DNA of 64,000 bases from NCBI RefSeq assembly GCF_016806835.2, contig NZ_CP086111.1:4147471-4211470 (forward strand). Direction: 5' to 3'. Position numbers and translations under genes: made by a program. The stretch is from Skermanella rosea (lineage in GTDB: Bacteria > Pseudomonadota > Alphaproteobacteria > Azospirillales > Azospirillaceae). Position 1 is the stretch's first letter. Each line of letters opens with the position of its first letter. The notes beneath the pieces were generated by a model. It worked only from the letters and a program-made list of their open reading frames with translations, was not told the DNA's origin and ran no database searches. Below are positions 50,619-59,398 of the stretch, one piece after another.

Positions 50619-51632
50619 TCAGCCGGCCGGCTGCTGCTGGGTGATGCAGTGGATGCCGCCTCCGCCCTTCACGATGTCCAGCGCCGGCACCTGGAGCACT
50701 TCCCGGTCCGGAAATACCTTGCGCAGCGTGCGGAAGGCCTCGTCGTCGGCGGTGTCCTCGTAGGCCGGCATCACGATGCCGCCGTTGGCGATGTAGAAAT
50801 TGGTGTAGGACAGGGTCAGGCGGACGCCGTTATGGTCGCGGCGGTGGGGTTGGCGCAGCGGCACCACCTCGATCTCGCGGCCATGGGCGTCGCGGGCGGC
50901 CTTCAGTCGGTCCAGGTTGTCCTGGAAGATCTTGAAGTTGGGATCGCCGGTGTCGTCGGTGGTCAGAGCCAGGACCACGCCCGGCCGGGCGAAGCAGGCG
51001 ATCTCGTCGATGTGGCCGTCGGTCTCGTCCTGCTCATAGCCGCGGCCCAGCCAGATCACCTGGCGGACGCCGAGATAATCCTTCAGGTGCTGCTCGATCT
51101 CCGCCTTGCCCAGGTTGGGATTGCGGTTGGGGTTGAGCAGGCATTCCTCGGTCGTGATCAGGGTGCCCTCCCCGTCCACGTGGAACGAGCCGCCTTCCAG
51201 GATCAGCGGCGCCTGATAGCGCGGCAGTCCCAGATGCCCCAGCATGTGCTTCGCCAGTTCGGCGTCCACCTGATGGTCCGGATAGTTGTTGCCCCAGGCG
51301 TTGAAGCCCCAATCCACGCCGGCGACCCGGCCCGCGTCGTTGACGACGAAGGAAGGCCCGGTATCCCGGATCCAGCTGTCGCTGATCGGCATGGGCAGCA
51401 CCTCGATCCCCGGGCCGCAGGCCAGGGACACCTCGGCCACGTCGGCCTGGTTGCACACCATGGCGACGGGTTCGAACTGGGCGATGCTCTGGGCGACCTC
51501 GGCATAGGCGGCGCAGGCGGCATCGATGCCGCCGGCGAAAGTCTCGGGGCGGCAGGGCCACGCCATCCAGCAGCGGCTGTGGCGCTCCCATTCCGCCGGC
51601 ATGCGGAAACCGTCCGCGGCTGGAGTGGACAT
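50619..51632 (-). CDS. aguA: Agmatine deiminase
   Basis: The protein has 337 residues of the PAD_porph/agmatine deiminase fold. The opening RMPAEWERHSRCWMAWPCRPETF is typical. PISDSWIRDTGPSFVV, DETDGHIDEIACFA and the terminal cysteine motif KGGGGIHCITQQQPAG give the Asp-His-Asp-Cys active site. It converts agmatine to N-carbamoylputrescine plus ammonia. The frame is open upstream to 52025 but the MSTPAADG start at 51632 fits the family. It sits next to a putrescine importer. The second pathway enzyme (AguB) is not in the window. Confidence 0.95.
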   Translation of the reverse strand: MSTPAADGFRMPAEWERHSRCWMAWPCRPETFAGGIDAACAAYAEVAQSIAQFEPVAMVCNQADVAEVSLACGPGIEVLPMPISDSWIRDTGPSFVVNDAGRVAGVDWGFNAWGNNYPDHQVDAELAKHMLGHLGLPRYQAPLILEGGSFHVDGEGTLITTEECLLNPNRNPNLGKAEIEQHLKDYLGVRQVIWLGRGYEQDETDGHIDEIACFARPGVVLALTTDDTGDPNFKIFQDNLDRLKAARDAHGREIEVVPLRQPHRRDHNGVRLTLSYTNFYIANGGIVMPAYEDTADDEAFRTLRKVFPDREVLQVPALDIVKGGGGIHCITQQQPAG

Positions 51633-51657
51633 GGTCTGATACCCCCTCAATGAATAC

Positions 51658-51696
51658 GCCCCGGTGACACTAACCACCGGGGCGCGATCTTGGCAA
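51658..51696 (-). promoter_or_regulatory. Candidate aguA promoter with overlapping operator
   Basis: On the minus strand, TTGCCA (51691-51696) is followed after 18 bases by TAGTGT (51667-51672). A perfect 9-base inverted repeat, GCCCCGGTG-8-CACCGGGGC (51658-51683), overlaps the -10 and the expected start of transcription. This arrangement is what a repressor operator would look like. Confidence 0.45.
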
Positions 51697-52064
51697 CCTC
51701 CCGGAACGGGAGCGAACCCGGCCGGGATAATCGGAAAATTTTCTTTGAAAAAAGAAACGAGGCCGAAGCGCTCTAATCGCGGCGCCTGGTCGGAGGATGC
51801 TGGGCCGGGAACCACTCGGACGATGTGGCCGGACGTTGGAAGCGGGTCTGGGCGGCGGGGCCGAGACGGAGCAGGCCAAGGAACACGAGGAAATTCACGA
51901 TACGCCTCTTCAGCAGTTTCACCTGATGAAGAAGTTATTCCCCTGCCCGGAGAAAGACAACCCCCCGCCCCGCTCCGCCGGGGCCGCCATGCGCGCCGCG
52001 CATGAGATAGTGCAGCCCCGCGCATGAAGACGAATCCCGCCCCGGCGAAGAAAAGCCGAAAAAC
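51697..52064. other. Gene-free stretch between aguA leader and potI
   Basis: I see no convincing gene here. A short TTTCTTT/AAAGAAA hairpin lies near 51740-51758. Short open frames exist on both strands but have no protein-like character. The stretch separates aguA from the pot genes, which are read in the same direction towards it, so it contains the 3' end of the pot transcript. Confidence 0.5.
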
Positions 52065-52904
52065 TCAGGCGTTCGACGCAGCCGCCATCTGTTCGTCCTG
52101 CTTCCTGATTCTTTCCTGGCGGGCCATGAAAACTCCGGCCACGATGATGCCGGTCGTCACCAGGGCGACGATGATCGTCGCCAGCGCGTTGATCTCCGGC
52201 GTCACGCCGAGGCGCACGCTGGAGAAGATCACCATGGGCAGCGTGGTCGAGGCCGGGCCGGACACGAAGCTGGCGATGACGAGGTCGTCCAGCGACAGCG
52301 TGAAGGCCAGCAGCCAGCCCGACACGATGGCCGGCGAGATGATCGGCAGGGTGATGACGAAGAAGATCTTGGCCGGCCGGGCGCCCAGGTCCATTGCCGC
52401 CTCCTCGATCGATTCATCCAGGCTGACCAGCCTGGACTGCACGATGACCGCGACGAAGGCCATGGTGAAAGTGATGTGGGCGATGGTGATGGTGGTCATG
52501 CCGCGCCCCTCGGGCCAGCCGATGAACTGTTCCAGGGAGACGAACAGCAGCAGCAGCGACAGGCCGGTGATCACCTCCGGCATGACCAGCGGCGCCGTGA
52601 TCATGCCGCCGAACAGGGTCCTGCCGCGGAACCGGCCGAACCGGGCCATCGCCATCCCGGCCAGCGTGCCCAGCACGACCGAGAAGGTGGCGCTGAGCGC
52701 CGCGATGCGCAGCGACAGCCAGGCCGCCGCCAGCATCTGGTCGTTGTGCAGCAGTCCCGCATACCATTTGGTGGACCAACCGCCCCAGACGGTGACGAGG
52801 CGGCTCTCGTTGAAGGAATAGATGATCAGCAGGATGATCGGCACGTAGAGGAACGCGTAGCCGAACGCCATCATGGTGAGCACGAAGCTGGAACGTCGCA
52901 TCAT
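52065..52904 (-). CDS. potI: Putrescine/spermidine ABC transporter permease (PotI/PotC-like)
   Basis: The protein has 279 residues with six membrane helices. The EAA loop, which contacts the ATPase, reads ESIEEAAMDLGARPAKIFFVITLPII near residue 185. YVPIILLIIYSFNES at the start is typical of PotC/PotI. It overlaps the upstream permease gene by four bases and is the last pot gene. The system imports putrescine (or spermidine) into the cytoplasm. Confidence 0.93.
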   Translation of the reverse strand: MMRRSSFVLTMMAFGYAFLYVPIILLIIYSFNESRLVTVWGGWSTKWYAGLLHNDQMLAAAWLSLRIAALSATFSVVLGTLAGMAMARFGRFRGRTLFGGMITAPLVMPEVITGLSLLLLFVSLEQFIGWPEGRGMTTITIAHITFTMAFVAVIVQSRLVSLDESIEEAAMDLGARPAKIFFVITLPIISPAIVSGWLLAFTLSLDDLVIASFVSGPASTTLPMVIFSSVRLGVTPEINALATIIVALVTTGIIVAGVFMARQERIRKQDEQMAAASNA

Positions 52905-53908
52905 TGTCTTGCCACCTCCTGCTGTCTGCCTTGGTAATACTGGAACAGCATGATCGGGACCACGAGGAACAGGAGAAGCGCTATCGCCACGGCCGAGGCG
53001 ACCGGCCAATCGCGGTTGGCGAAGAACTCGTTCCACAGCACGGCGCCGATCATCAGCGTGTTGGGCCCGCCCAGCAGGGACGGAATCACGAACTCGCCGA
53101 CGGCGGGGATGAAGACCAGCAGCGAGCCGGCGACGATGCCGGGCACCGACAGCGGCAGCGTGACGCTGAGAAACGCCGTGAAAGGCTTGGCGCCGAGGTC
53201 CGCCGCCGCCTCCAGCAGGGTGTCGTCCAGCTTCTCCAGGGTCGCGTAGAGCGGCAGGATCATGAACGGCAGGTAGGAATAGACGATGCCGATATAGATC
53301 GACGTGTCGGTGTAGAGGATCTGGAGCGGCGCGTCGATCACGCCCAGCCAGAGCAGGAAATTGTTGAGCAGCCCCTCCTGCTTCAGGATGCCGATCCAGG
53401 CATAGACCCGGATCAGGAACGAGGTCCAGAACGGCAGGATGATCAGCATCAGCAGCGGCCCGCGCCAGGCCTGGGGCGCCTTGGCGATGCCGTAGGCCAT
53501 GGGATAGCCCAGCAGCAGGCACAGCACGGTGGAGACGAAGGCGATCTTCAGCGAATTGAGATAGGCCACCGCGTACAGGCTGTCGGTCAGCAGGAACAGG
53601 TAGCTGCCGAAATTCAGCCGGATGGTCAGGTACGTCTCCTCCGCCCATTCGATGAGGGCGGTATAGGGCGGGATCGCGATCGCCGCTTCGGAGAAGCTGA
53701 TCTTCAGCACGATCGCGAAGGGGATCAGGAAGAACAGCAGCAGCCACACATACGGGACCATGATGACCAGCCCGCGCCCCATCAGGCCCAGCCGGCGCAG
53801 CAGGTCCAGCACCAGGCGGACGGGAAGGAACTGGCCGAGATCGAAGCCCGGCGACGGCGCGTCCTTGCTCATGCGGTCTCCCAGCGGAACGAAACCCTGC
53901 CTGCTCAT
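52901..53908 (-). CDS. potH: Putrescine/spermidine ABC transporter permease (PotH/PotB-like)
   Basis: The protein has 335 residues with six membrane helices after a cytoplasmic start of about 45. The EAA loop reads DTLLEAAADLGAKPFTAFLSVTLPL near residue 235. Features such as YPMAYGIAKAPQAWRG and the VGEFVIPSLLGGPNTLMIG end resemble PotH. Two starts are possible, ATG 53908 or 53872; the second leaves a normal-length tail. It is ATGA-coupled to potI and lies 10 bases after the ATPase gene. Confidence 0.93.
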   Translation of the reverse strand: MSRQGFVPLGDRMSKDAPSPGFDLGQFLPVRLVLDLLRRLGLMGRGLVIMVPYVWLLLFFLIPFAIVLKISFSEAAIAIPPYTALIEWAEETYLTIRLNFGSYLFLLTDSLYAVAYLNSLKIAFVSTVLCLLLGYPMAYGIAKAPQAWRGPLLMLIILPFWTSFLIRVYAWIGILKQEGLLNNFLLWLGVIDAPLQILYTDTSIYIGIVYSYLPFMILPLYATLEKLDDTLLEAAADLGAKPFTAFLSVTLPLSVPGIVAGSLLVFIPAVGEFVIPSLLGGPNTLMIGAVLWNEFFANRDWPVASAVAIALLLFLVVPIMLFQYYQGRQQEVARQ

Positions 53909-53918
53909 CGGAGCCCCC

Positions 53919-55064
53919 TCATTGGGTCAGCACGACGCCCGCGAAGGGCTGCCAAGTGACGTACACGCGGTCCTCCCAGGTGATCGGCATCTCGGTCAGC
54001 CGGCTGAAGTTCGGCTGGGTGACGCGGACCATCTTACCGGACTCCAGTTCGATCAGATAGATCGACAGGTTGCCCAGGTAGGCGATCTCCCGCACCGTCC
54101 CGCGGGTCGCGTTGCGGCCGCCGCCCGTCGCCGGGGGCTCCTTGGAGAGCGCCATCTTCTCCGGCCGGACGGCGACCGACACCGGAGTGCCCAGCGGAAC
54201 GGGGACGCCGTGGTTGATGTAGAGGTCGCAACCCGCCTCCTCCGACTGGATCAGCACATGGTCGGGCTCGTCCTCCAGGATGCGGCCGGCGAACATGTTG
54301 ACCGAGCCGACGAACTCGGCCACGTGTTTCGAGTTCGGGTACTCGTAGACTTCCGCCGGCGTGCCGACCTGGGCGATCCAGCCACTGTTCATCACGGCGA
54401 TCCTGGACGACATGGTCATGGCCTCCTCCTGGTCGTGGGTCACGATCACGAAGGTGATGCCGACCTGCTCCTGGATATTGACCAGCTCGAATTGGGTCTG
54501 CTCGCGCAGGCGCCGGTCGAGCGCGCCCAGCGGTTCGTCCAGCAGCAGCAGCTTGGGCCGCTTGACGAGGCTTCGGGCCAGCGCCACGCGCTGCCGCTGG
54601 CCGCCGGAAAGCTGGTGCGGCCGGCGCTTGGCGAAGCGGCCGAGCTGGACGAGGTCCAGCACCTCGGCGACGCGCTGGCGGATCTGGTCGCGGGGCACGC
54701 GGTCCTGCTTCAGGCCGAAGGCGATGTTCTGCTCGACCGTCATGTGCGGGAACAGGGCGTAGCTCTGGAACATCATGTTGACCGGGCGGTCGTACGGCGG
54801 AATGTTCGACATGTCGACGCCGTCGATGAAGATCTTGCCCGAGGTCGGCATCTCGAAGCCGGCCAGCATGCGCAGGAGCGTGGTCTTGCCGCTGCCCGAC
54901 CCGCCCAGCAGCGAGAACAGTTCCCCCCGGTAGATCGACAGGGACACGTCGTCCACGGCCGTGAAGTCGCCGAACTTCTTCGTGACCTTCTCGATCCTCA
55001 CATAGGGCTGTTCCTTGGGATCCTGCCAGGGTTCCAGCTTTATCTTGCGGTTGGGCTGAGCCAT
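53919..55064 (-). CDS. potG: Putrescine/spermidine ABC transporter ATP-binding protein (PotG-like)
   Basis: The protein has 381 residues. Walker A GGSGSGKTT is near residue 55, followed by LSGGQRQRVALARSLVKRP near 153 and Walker B LLLLDEPLGALD. A TOBE domain follows (about 290-375; MALSKEPP and IAYLGNLSIYLIEL). The MSNIPPYDRPVNMMFQSYALFPHMTVEQNIAFGL region (residues near 90-120) is the usual PotA/PotG pattern. The binding protein gene lies just upstream. Confidence 0.95.
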   Translation of the reverse strand: MAQPNRKIKLEPWQDPKEQPYVRIEKVTKKFGDFTAVDDVSLSIYRGELFSLLGGSGSGKTTLLRMLAGFEMPTSGKIFIDGVDMSNIPPYDRPVNMMFQSYALFPHMTVEQNIAFGLKQDRVPRDQIRQRVAEVLDLVQLGRFAKRRPHQLSGGQRQRVALARSLVKRPKLLLLDEPLGALDRRLREQTQFELVNIQEQVGITFVIVTHDQEEAMTMSSRIAVMNSGWIAQVGTPAEVYEYPNSKHVAEFVGSVNMFAGRILEDEPDHVLIQSEEAGCDLYINHGVPVPLGTPVSVAVRPEKMALSKEPPATGGGRNATRGTVREIAYLGNLSIYLIELESGKMVRVTQPNFSRLTEMPITWEDRVYVTWQPFAGVVLTQ

Positions 55065-55159
55065 TTCCGGGTTCTCCCTGCGATCACGGCATCCGGCAAA
55101 CAGAAGCCCCGGCCGTCGCGACCGGCCGGGGCTTGATTCCTTTGGACGGCGATACCCGC

Positions 55160-56260
55160 TTACTGGCCGGTCTTGACCCGGGTCCAGGAACGGGTACGCA
55201 GCCGTTCGGCCGCCGGCGACACGGCCGAGACGGTGAACATGTTCTGCTTCGCCTCCTCCGACGGGAAGACCGCCGGGTTGGTCTTGACCGCCTCGTCCAC
55301 CTGCTCCAGCGACGCCGGGACGGCGTTGGCGTAGTTGGTGAAGTTGGTGATGCCGGCCATCACCTCGGGCTTCAGGACGAAGTTGATGAATTTGTGGGCC
55401 GCGTCGGCGTTGGGCGAGTCGGCGGTAACCGTCATCATGTCGAACCAGAGCTGGACGCCCTCCTTCGGAACGACGTAGTCGACGGTCACGCCGGCATTCG
55501 CCTCGGCGGCACGGGCCTGGGCCTGGATCACGTCGCCCGAATAGGCCAGCGCCACGCAGGCGTCGCCGGCCGCGAGGTTGTTGATGTTCTGCCCCGTGAC
55601 GAAGTTCTTCACGTAGGGGCGGATCTTCATCAGCGTCTCCTCGGCCTTCTTCAGGTCGTCCGCCTTGTCCGAGTTGGGATCGAGGCCGAGATAGTGAAGC
55701 ACGGTCGGGAAGGTGTCGGTCGCCGAATCAAGGATCGTGATGCCGCACGGGGCGATCTTCTTGGCGACTTCCGGATCGAAGATCAGGTCGAAGCTGTCGA
55801 GCGGCGCGTCGGGCATCAGGGCCTTGATCTTCTCGGCGTTGATGCCGATCCCGATAGTGCCCCACTGGTAGATGACGCCGTACTGGTTGCCGGGATCGGA
55901 ACGCTCGACCTGCTTCATCAGCACGGGGTCGAGGTTCTTCAGGTTCGGGATCTTCGACTTGTCGAGCTTCTGGAGCGCCCCGGCCTTGATCAGCCGGCTC
56001 ATGGTCGGCTCGGCGGTGGGCACCACGATGTCGTAGCCGGACCGGCCGACCAGCAGCTTCTGCTCCAGGATCTCGAGGTTGTCGTAGATGTCGTAGTTGT
56101 AGGAGATACCGGTTTCCGCCTTGAAGTCCTCAAGGGTCGTCTCGCCGATATAATCGTTCCAGTTGTAGATGTTGACCGTCTGTGCAGACGCCAAGCCCGG
56201 CGCCGCGATGGCGACGGCGGCAACGGCGCCGATCAGGCTGCTTACGATCCTCTGCTTCAT
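55160..56260 (-). CDS. potF: Putrescine-binding periplasmic protein (PotF-like)
   Basis: With ATG 56260 the protein has 366 residues. A signal peptide of about 26 residues ends ...GLASA, then QTVNIYNWNDYIGETTLEDF starts the mature protein as in PotF/PotD. YDNLEILEQKLLVGRSGYDIVVPT and YQWGTIGIGIN follow. The specificity residues (Trp, Asp and Glu of the polyamine site) look preserved in NWNDYI and LDSFDLIFDPE. Upstream in-frame starts exist (TTG 56305, ATG 56293, ATG 56278), but only MKQRIVSS gives a normal signal peptide. It heads the pot operon. Confidence 0.94.
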   Translation of the reverse strand: MKQRIVSSLIGAVAAVAIAAPGLASAQTVNIYNWNDYIGETTLEDFKAETGISYNYDIYDNLEILEQKLLVGRSGYDIVVPTAEPTMSRLIKAGALQKLDKSKIPNLKNLDPVLMKQVERSDPGNQYGVIYQWGTIGIGINAEKIKALMPDAPLDSFDLIFDPEVAKKIAPCGITILDSATDTFPTVLHYLGLDPNSDKADDLKKAEETLMKIRPYVKNFVTGQNINNLAAGDACVALAYSGDVIQAQARAAEANAGVTVDYVVPKEGVQLWFDMMTVTADSPNADAAHKFINFVLKPEVMAGITNFTNYANAVPASLEQVDEAVKTNPAVFPSEEAKQNMFTVSAVSPAAERLRTRSWTRVKTGQ

Positions 56261-56358
56261 CCCGCTGAACCCCGACATTCTTGGAAATTTCATCACTCCG
56301 GCCAAGCGGACGCGTCCCCATTACGCCGACCGGTTTGGGCATCGCCGCGTCGGCGGCT

Positions 56359-56387
56359 ATTGCACTCATGGGCAGGGGGGTTGTCAA
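56359..56387 (-). promoter_or_regulatory. Sigma-70 promoter of the pot operon
   Basis: On the minus strand, TTGACA (56382-56387, a perfect -35) and TGCAAT (56359-56364) are spaced by 17 bases. The start of transcription would fall near 56352, about 90 bases upstream of the chosen potF ATG. Confidence 0.65.
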
Positions 56388-56646
56388 CGCCGCAACGCGA
56401 CATTCGCATCGAAGTTTTGGCGGGTCGGCCGGAGACGACGAGGATGGGGCGGAGGCAGCTTGACGCAGCCCATCACCGATTTTCTGAATTAAATTGCATA
56501 TGCGCGAAAAAGAGGTAAATTCACGTCGTCATAGCTCCTTGGAGAATCGCGCGGCAGCCCGGCTCGGATTTCTTCCGAGGACGGTAGGCGTGCCCCGCCG
56601 GCTTCCCACAACGCGAGCACCACGCCATCCTGTCAGAGGCCATCCC
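56388..56646. other. Gene-free stretch upstream of the pot promoter
   Basis: Together with the promoter region this is a gap of about 340 bases. The part at 56480-56530 is AT-rich (AATTAAATTGCATATGC). An open frame runs through it into the following ORF from 56494, but its first 50 codons show no protein-like pattern. No RNA gene or repeat was recognised. Confidence 0.5.
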
Positions 56647-56937
56647 ATGCCCAACCTTGCCGTCATAGCTGACGATCCGGAAGAGTTCCGGCAATCGATG
56701 GAGCGTATGAACAACTCTGACTATCAGCGTAGCGCCGTCAGCTTCAATCACGGACTTCGAACCGCGCGGGAGTTGGAGGATCTGGTATGCCAGGCGCCTT
56801 TCGTACCGACCAACCTGGATGCCGTCGCCGACCTCTTGAAGGAATCGAATGACGAATGGGCAAAGGCGTTCTGGAAGGCGAGGTACTTTCTCATCGCACA
56901 CGCGAAAAGCTGCTTGAGGCTTACGCACGCTCCTTGA
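56647..56937 (+). CDS. Unknown protein A, overlaps the next ORF
   Basis: A possible protein of 96 residues from ATG 56647. I recognise no family. It reads as soluble and helical (DPEEFRQSMERMNNSDYQ, ARELEDLVCQAPFVPTNLDAVADLLKESNDEW). The last 30 residues (KARYFLIAHAKSCLRLTHAP) are less convincing and lie opposite a better frame. It shares 82 bases with the next ORF in another frame. The two could be parts of a single gene split by a frameshift, since the second frame continues with HRTREKLLEAYARSL. Base composition is lower in GC than in neighbours. Confidence 0.5.
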   Translation: MPNLAVIADDPEEFRQSMERMNNSDYQRSAVSFNHGLRTARELEDLVCQAPFVPTNLDAVADLLKESNDEWAKAFWKARYFLIAHAKSCLRLTHAP

Positions 56938-57335
56938 TCAATGCATGCAGGACAGTCCGTCTCGAGTTCAGCCTCGTATCCTATTCCGAGCGGGAGCTGA
57001 GACTCGCGCTCGATGAAGCCGATATCGACTTGACCGCGTTGTTCCGGCGCAGGCAACCGGCCGACGGCCTGTCTCCCGGCAAGATCGCGGGAATCATCGC
57101 CTTCAGGCTTGGCCGGTTCAAGATCGTGCATGTGGCCGAGCAGGGCCAGGGCCATGCCCTGATCCACCTGATCCAGGATCTCGCGGCGATCTACGCCGTT
57201 CAGTCCGTGCTCCTTCGTGCGGACATTCCCGGCCGGAAAGTCCTGGAAACCGCCTATCAGATGTCGAGACGCCACGCCAATCAGGAGACCTTGGGCATCG
57301 TTTTCGACGCGATCGCGCCGAGCATGGCGGCCTGA
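56856..57335 (+). CDS. Unknown protein B, downstream partner of the overlapping pair
   Basis: A possible protein of 159 residues from ATG 56856. I recognise no family. It is helical and includes SPGKIAGIIAFRLGRFKIVHVAEQG and ALIHLIQDLAAIYAVQSVLLRA, which look like a soluble or membrane-peripheral domain. AAGGA lies about 12 bases before the ATG, so an independent start is possible. It ends 55 bases before the convergent puuA-like gene. The pair interrupts the polyamine genes, uses rarer codons (AGG, CTT, GCA) than neighbours and may be acquired. Confidence 0.6.
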   Translation: MGKGVLEGEVLSHRTREKLLEAYARSLINACRTVRLEFSLVSYSERELRLALDEADIDLTALFRRRQPADGLSPGKIAGIIAFRLGRFKIVHVAEQGQGHALIHLIQDLAAIYAVQSVLLRADIPGRKVLETAYQMSRRHANQETLGIVFDAIAPSMAA

Positions 57336-57390
57336 TACCGGTAAAGGGCGGCGCGCCTGCGGAAGTACCGCCCCGCCCCTTCCTAAAGCC

Positions 57391-58734
57391 TCACACGTTC
57401 AGCAGCAGGTTCTCCCGCTCCCAGGAGCTGATCACCCGCTGATAGGCGTCATACTCCGCCTGCTTGACATGGGTCACGGCGGCGACGAAGCGTTCGCCGA
57501 AGATCTCGCGGAGCGGCTTGCAGGCATTGAACTTGGTGATCGCGTCGGACTGGTGGCGCGGCAGGGTATAGGCCAGGCGATGGGCGCTGCCCTTGACCGG
57601 GTCGGTCGGCTCCAGCGACTGGACCATTCCGATATAGCCGCAGGCGAGCGAGGCGGCCAGCGCCAGGTAGGGGTTGGCGTCGGCTCCGGCGACGCGGTTC
57701 TCGACCCGCCGCGACTCCGGCGGGGAGACCGGGACGCGGAAGCCGGTGGTGCGGTTGTCCCGGCCCCAATGGACATTGATCGGGGCATCGGACCCGGCGA
57801 TCAGGCGGCGGTACGAGTTGACGTTGGGGGCGAGCAGCGGCATCGCCGACGGCAGGTATTTCTGGAGGCCGGCGATATGGCTGAGGAACAACGGGGTGTC
57901 CTCCCCGTCGGCGTTGGAGAATAGATTTTCCCCCGTGTTCTTGTCGACCACGCTCTGGTGGACATGCATGGCGCTGCCCGGCTCGCCCTGCATCGGCTTC
58001 GCCATGAACGTGGCATAGACGTTGTGCCGGATCGCGGTTTCCCGAACCGTCCGCTTGAACAGGAAGACCTGGTCGGCCAGTTCCAGCGCGTCGCCATGGT
58101 TGAAGTTGATCTCGATCTGCGCGGCACCGGCCTCGTGGGTCAGGGTGTCGATGTCGATTCGCTGCGCCTCGCAGTAGTCGTAGACGTCCTCGAAGATCGG
58201 GTCGAACTCGTTGACCGCATCGATGCCGTAGGCCTGCCGGCCGCTCTCGGTCCGGCCCGACCGGCCGACCGGCGGAACCAGCGGATAATCCGGGTCCTTG
58301 TTGATCTGGACCAGGAAGAACTCCAGCTCGGGAGCCACGATCGGCTGCCAGCCGCGCTCGTCGTACAGTTCCAGCACCCGCTTGAGCACCCAGCGCGGCG
58401 AGATGTCCACCGGGCTGCCGTCGGCATAGTCGCAGTCGCTGATCACCTGGGCGGTCGCCTCGGTGTACCAGGGCACCATGCGGATCGTGTTCTCGTCGGG
58501 ACGCATGTAGATGTCCGAATTGGCCGGGCTGGTGACGTCCTCGTCATCCGGGTACTCGCCGGTCACCGTCTGGATGAAGATCGCTTCCGGCATGCGCAAG
58601 CCGCGCTCGCGCAGGATGCGGAGGAACTTCTCGGCCGGCAGGATCTTGCCGCGCGCGATCCCGGACATGTCCGGAACGAGACACTCGACCTCGGTGATCT
58701 GGCGGCCCTGGATGAAATCGCTGAGGAGGTTCAT
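57391..58734 (-). CDS. puuA: Glutamine synthetase family protein, gamma-glutamylputrescine synthetase-like
   Basis: The protein has 447 residues from ATG 58734, preceded by GAGGAGG. It has the glutamine synthetase fold: EAGAAQIEINF near residue 210, EPGSAMHVHQSV near 257 and NVHWGRDNRTTGFRVP near 330. ECLVPDMSGIARGKILPAEKF at the start is typical of PuuA-like members, which ligate glutamate to putrescine. Location beside the putrescine importer, with a puuB-like oxidase nearby, supports this. True glutamine synthetase III or an unrelated amide ligase cannot be excluded by sequence alone. Confidence 0.88.
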   Translation of the reverse strand: MNLLSDFIQGRQITEVECLVPDMSGIARGKILPAEKFLRILRERGLRMPEAIFIQTVTGEYPDDEDVTSPANSDIYMRPDENTIRMVPWYTEATAQVISDCDYADGSPVDISPRWVLKRVLELYDERGWQPIVAPELEFFLVQINKDPDYPLVPPVGRSGRTESGRQAYGIDAVNEFDPIFEDVYDYCEAQRIDIDTLTHEAGAAQIEINFNHGDALELADQVFLFKRTVRETAIRHNVYATFMAKPMQGEPGSAMHVHQSVVDKNTGENLFSNADGEDTPLFLSHIAGLQKYLPSAMPLLAPNVNSYRRLIAGSDAPINVHWGRDNRTTGFRVPVSPPESRRVENRVAGADANPYLALAASLACGYIGMVQSLEPTDPVKGSAHRLAYTLPRHQSDAITKFNACKPLREIFGERFVAAVTHVKQAEYDAYQRVISSWERENLLLNV

Positions 58735-58932
58735 ACATCTGACGGCTCGGGCGCACCCCGGCCGGCTCCGCGTTGTTGCGCCTGACACCGGTCATTATGG
58801 GTCGATGCCGCGGCACGCGCCAGAGGGGCCGTTGCGGGCTGGGCAAAATTCGCTTGGCCAACCCCGATTTGGTGCTTGCACCCGGAGCGCCGTGGCCTTA
58901 GCGCATCGGGAGTACGAAGTGAAGGATCCTCC

Positions 58933-59244
58933 ATGCGCATTGCTTTCCTGGCCTTGCCGCTGCTGCTGTCCGGCTGCGGAGTCATCGAAATGGTCGCCAG
59001 CGGTGTCGCCGACGGCACCAAGTTCGTCATCAACCGGGTCGAGAACGACCCACAGGTCCAGGAGACCCGACGCCAGCAGGGCTATGCCCCGGCGCGGGGC
59101 CAGGACCTGACTGCGCCGGAAGCGGTCCCGGCCCAACCTTATCCAGACCAGACCCGGCCGTCGTACCAGTCCGGCGGAGCGACGGCAGCACCGGCTCCGC
59201 TGGCCGCTCCGGTGACCCCGGTGACCCGCGGCGAACCCCTCTGA
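58933..59244 (+). CDS. Small lipoprotein
   Basis: The protein has 103 residues. The signal sequence MRIAFLALPLLLSGC has a lipobox (LLSGC), so Cys15 would be lipidated. The mature part is short (VIEMVASGVADGTKFVINRV), then a proline/glutamine/alanine-rich disordered tail. The function is unknown. It is divergent from puuA and 150 bases upstream of the TRAP binding protein. The frame is open upstream to 58876 but the lipobox sets the start. Confidence 0.75.
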   Translation: MRIAFLALPLLLSGCGVIEMVASGVADGTKFVINRVENDPQVQETRRQQGYAPARGQDLTAPEAVPAQPYPDQTRPSYQSGGATAAPAPLAAPVTPVTRGEPL

Positions 59245-59280
59245 ACTGACGAAGCCCTTTTGGACGGGGCATCGCCGGCC

Positions 59281-59327
59281 CGGGTATCGCCGCCCGCGGG
59301 TATCTCCGCCCGCGGGTATCTCCGTTG
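59281..59327 (+). repeat. 16-base tandem repeat, about three copies
   Basis: CGGGTAT recurs at 59281, 59297 and 59313. The unit is CGGGTATCTCCGCCCG with small changes in the first and last copies. It lies in the leader between the lipoprotein and the TRAP binding protein gene and could influence its expression or be slippage-prone. Confidence 0.8.
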
Positions 59328-59398
59328 TGCGGAAGGATCGAAGGAGGCACTATGCGGCCCCCAAGGGTGCCGAACAGGCTTCCACCAAGAGAGGCGAC

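Noticed and set aside
51797..52027. 76-codon open frame between aguA and potI
   Set aside because: No recognisable protein features and no good ribosome binding site.
56494..56646. N-terminal extension of unknown protein A
   Set aside because: About 50 codons with arginine/proline-rich, non-conserved-looking content; ATG 56647 is a simpler start.
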